Assembly (NCBI GenBank): GCA_005656395.1
Contig: SRSI01000078.1
Location: 1,922,001 to 1,986,000 of the forward strand
Length of the DNA stretch: 64,000 bases
Source: Strongyloides papillosus
Lineage: Eukaryota; Nematoda; Chromadorea; Rhabditida; Strongyloididae
Direction of reading: 5' to 3'
Below are positions 63,676-64,000 of the stretch, in pieces; the stretch's first letter is position 1; the number at the start of each line of letters is the position of its first letter. The translations under genes were made by a program, and so were the position numbers. The notes under the pieces were generated by a model that worked only from the letters and a program-made list of their open reading frames with translations, made no database searches and was not told the origin of the DNA.

Positions 63676-64000
63676 TGTATATGTATAAATTTATTTATAT
63701 ATATACAAAAAGGAGACTGAAAAATATATTATGTCCGGGTTTGGTTTGATTTTTATAATAGTACCACAAACATTTGTTGTTATCAATATTTTATTACAAA
63801 ATCTTTCATCAATTAAAAAGAATTTGTCTTTTATGATTATATCAAAAGATATTTTACAACAAAGCTTTACCCCTACCAATTTTTTTTATTTTTTTGATTA
63901 CAACCAAAAGCAAAGATAATATCACATTAATTGAAATGACGTGTTGCAACAAGATAATTACAATGTTTCTCCAAGAATAAAAATGTTATATATAATAATA
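63672..64000. other. window end, no gene seen
   Basis: Overlapping ORFs on both strands of about 62 codons (63691-63879 on minus, 63731-63919 on plus) have no domain or splice context. The 3'UTR of the ELAV-like gene probably ends here. Confidence 0.4.

Noticed and set aside
1..64000. CRISPR array, bacterial operon, phage or viral genome
   Set aside because: Spliceosomal introns, metazoan families and the absence of spaced direct repeats rule these out.
1..64000. tRNA, rRNA or SL RNA genes
   Set aside because: No B-box/T-arm, rRNA or SL signature was recognised by eye; a covariance search would be needed to be sure.

Overview
The window looks like nuclear DNA of a nematode, most likely a clade IV species close to Strongyloides. 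It is very A+T-rich (roughly four-fifths by eye). Most introns are 40-66 nt with GT..AG ends, several genes have a 3' splice site just upstream of the start codon (as expected with spliced-leader trans-splicing), and several families are nematode-typical (cuticle collagen, MOLO-1-like protein, GT92, Wnt). The species is inferred, not proven.

Layout. 1-2.8 kb: no gene. 2.8-5.8 kb: a convergent pair, very-long-chain enoyl-CoA reductase (TECR, +) and an SLC2-type sugar transporter (-). 7.6-8.6 kb: an orphan single-pass membrane protein. 9.0-11.8 kb: two secreted cysteine-rich proteins in tandem (lustrin-type repeats, then seven EGF-like repeats). 12.3 kb: a doubtful 63-codon ORF. 14.1-14.5 kb: an N-terminally extended LC8-type dynein light chain (-). 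15.5-17.1 kb: a GT92 (DUF23) glycosyltransferase (-). 17-21 kb: gene-poor, with a 0.95-kb terminal-inverted-repeat element and short scraps of open frame. 21.3-26.0 kb: a tandem animal haem peroxidase (-). 30.1-33.0 kb: an ANKRD13-family protein (+), convergent with SEC24 (C/D type, -) at 33.4-37.1 kb. 37-42.5 kb: gene-free. 42.6-44.7 kb: a small MGC-start orphan (+), convergent with a cuticle collagen (-). 46.6-47.3 kb: a secreted nematode protein. 51.5-52.7 kb: a MOLO-1-like receptor modulator. 55.1-56.4 kb: a Wnt4/CWN-1-like ligand. 61.6-63.5 kb: an ELAV/Hu-like RNA-binding protein with two RRMs.

The genes do not form an operon or a pathway. They are a mix of housekeeping genes (TECR, SEC24, ANKRD13, LC8), cuticle and extracellular-matrix genes (collagen, peroxidase), signalling and neuromuscular genes (Wnt, MOLO-1-like, ELAV-like) and lineage-specific secreted or membrane proteins. 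Exon boundaries were worked out by hand from splice sites and reading-frame continuity; in every multi-exon model the total length is a multiple of three.

I found no clear new multi-gene system. The most interesting items are the tandem peroxidase with an apparently dead first domain, the inverted-repeat element, the two-RRM ELAV relative, the LC8 extension and the orphan membrane or secreted proteins.
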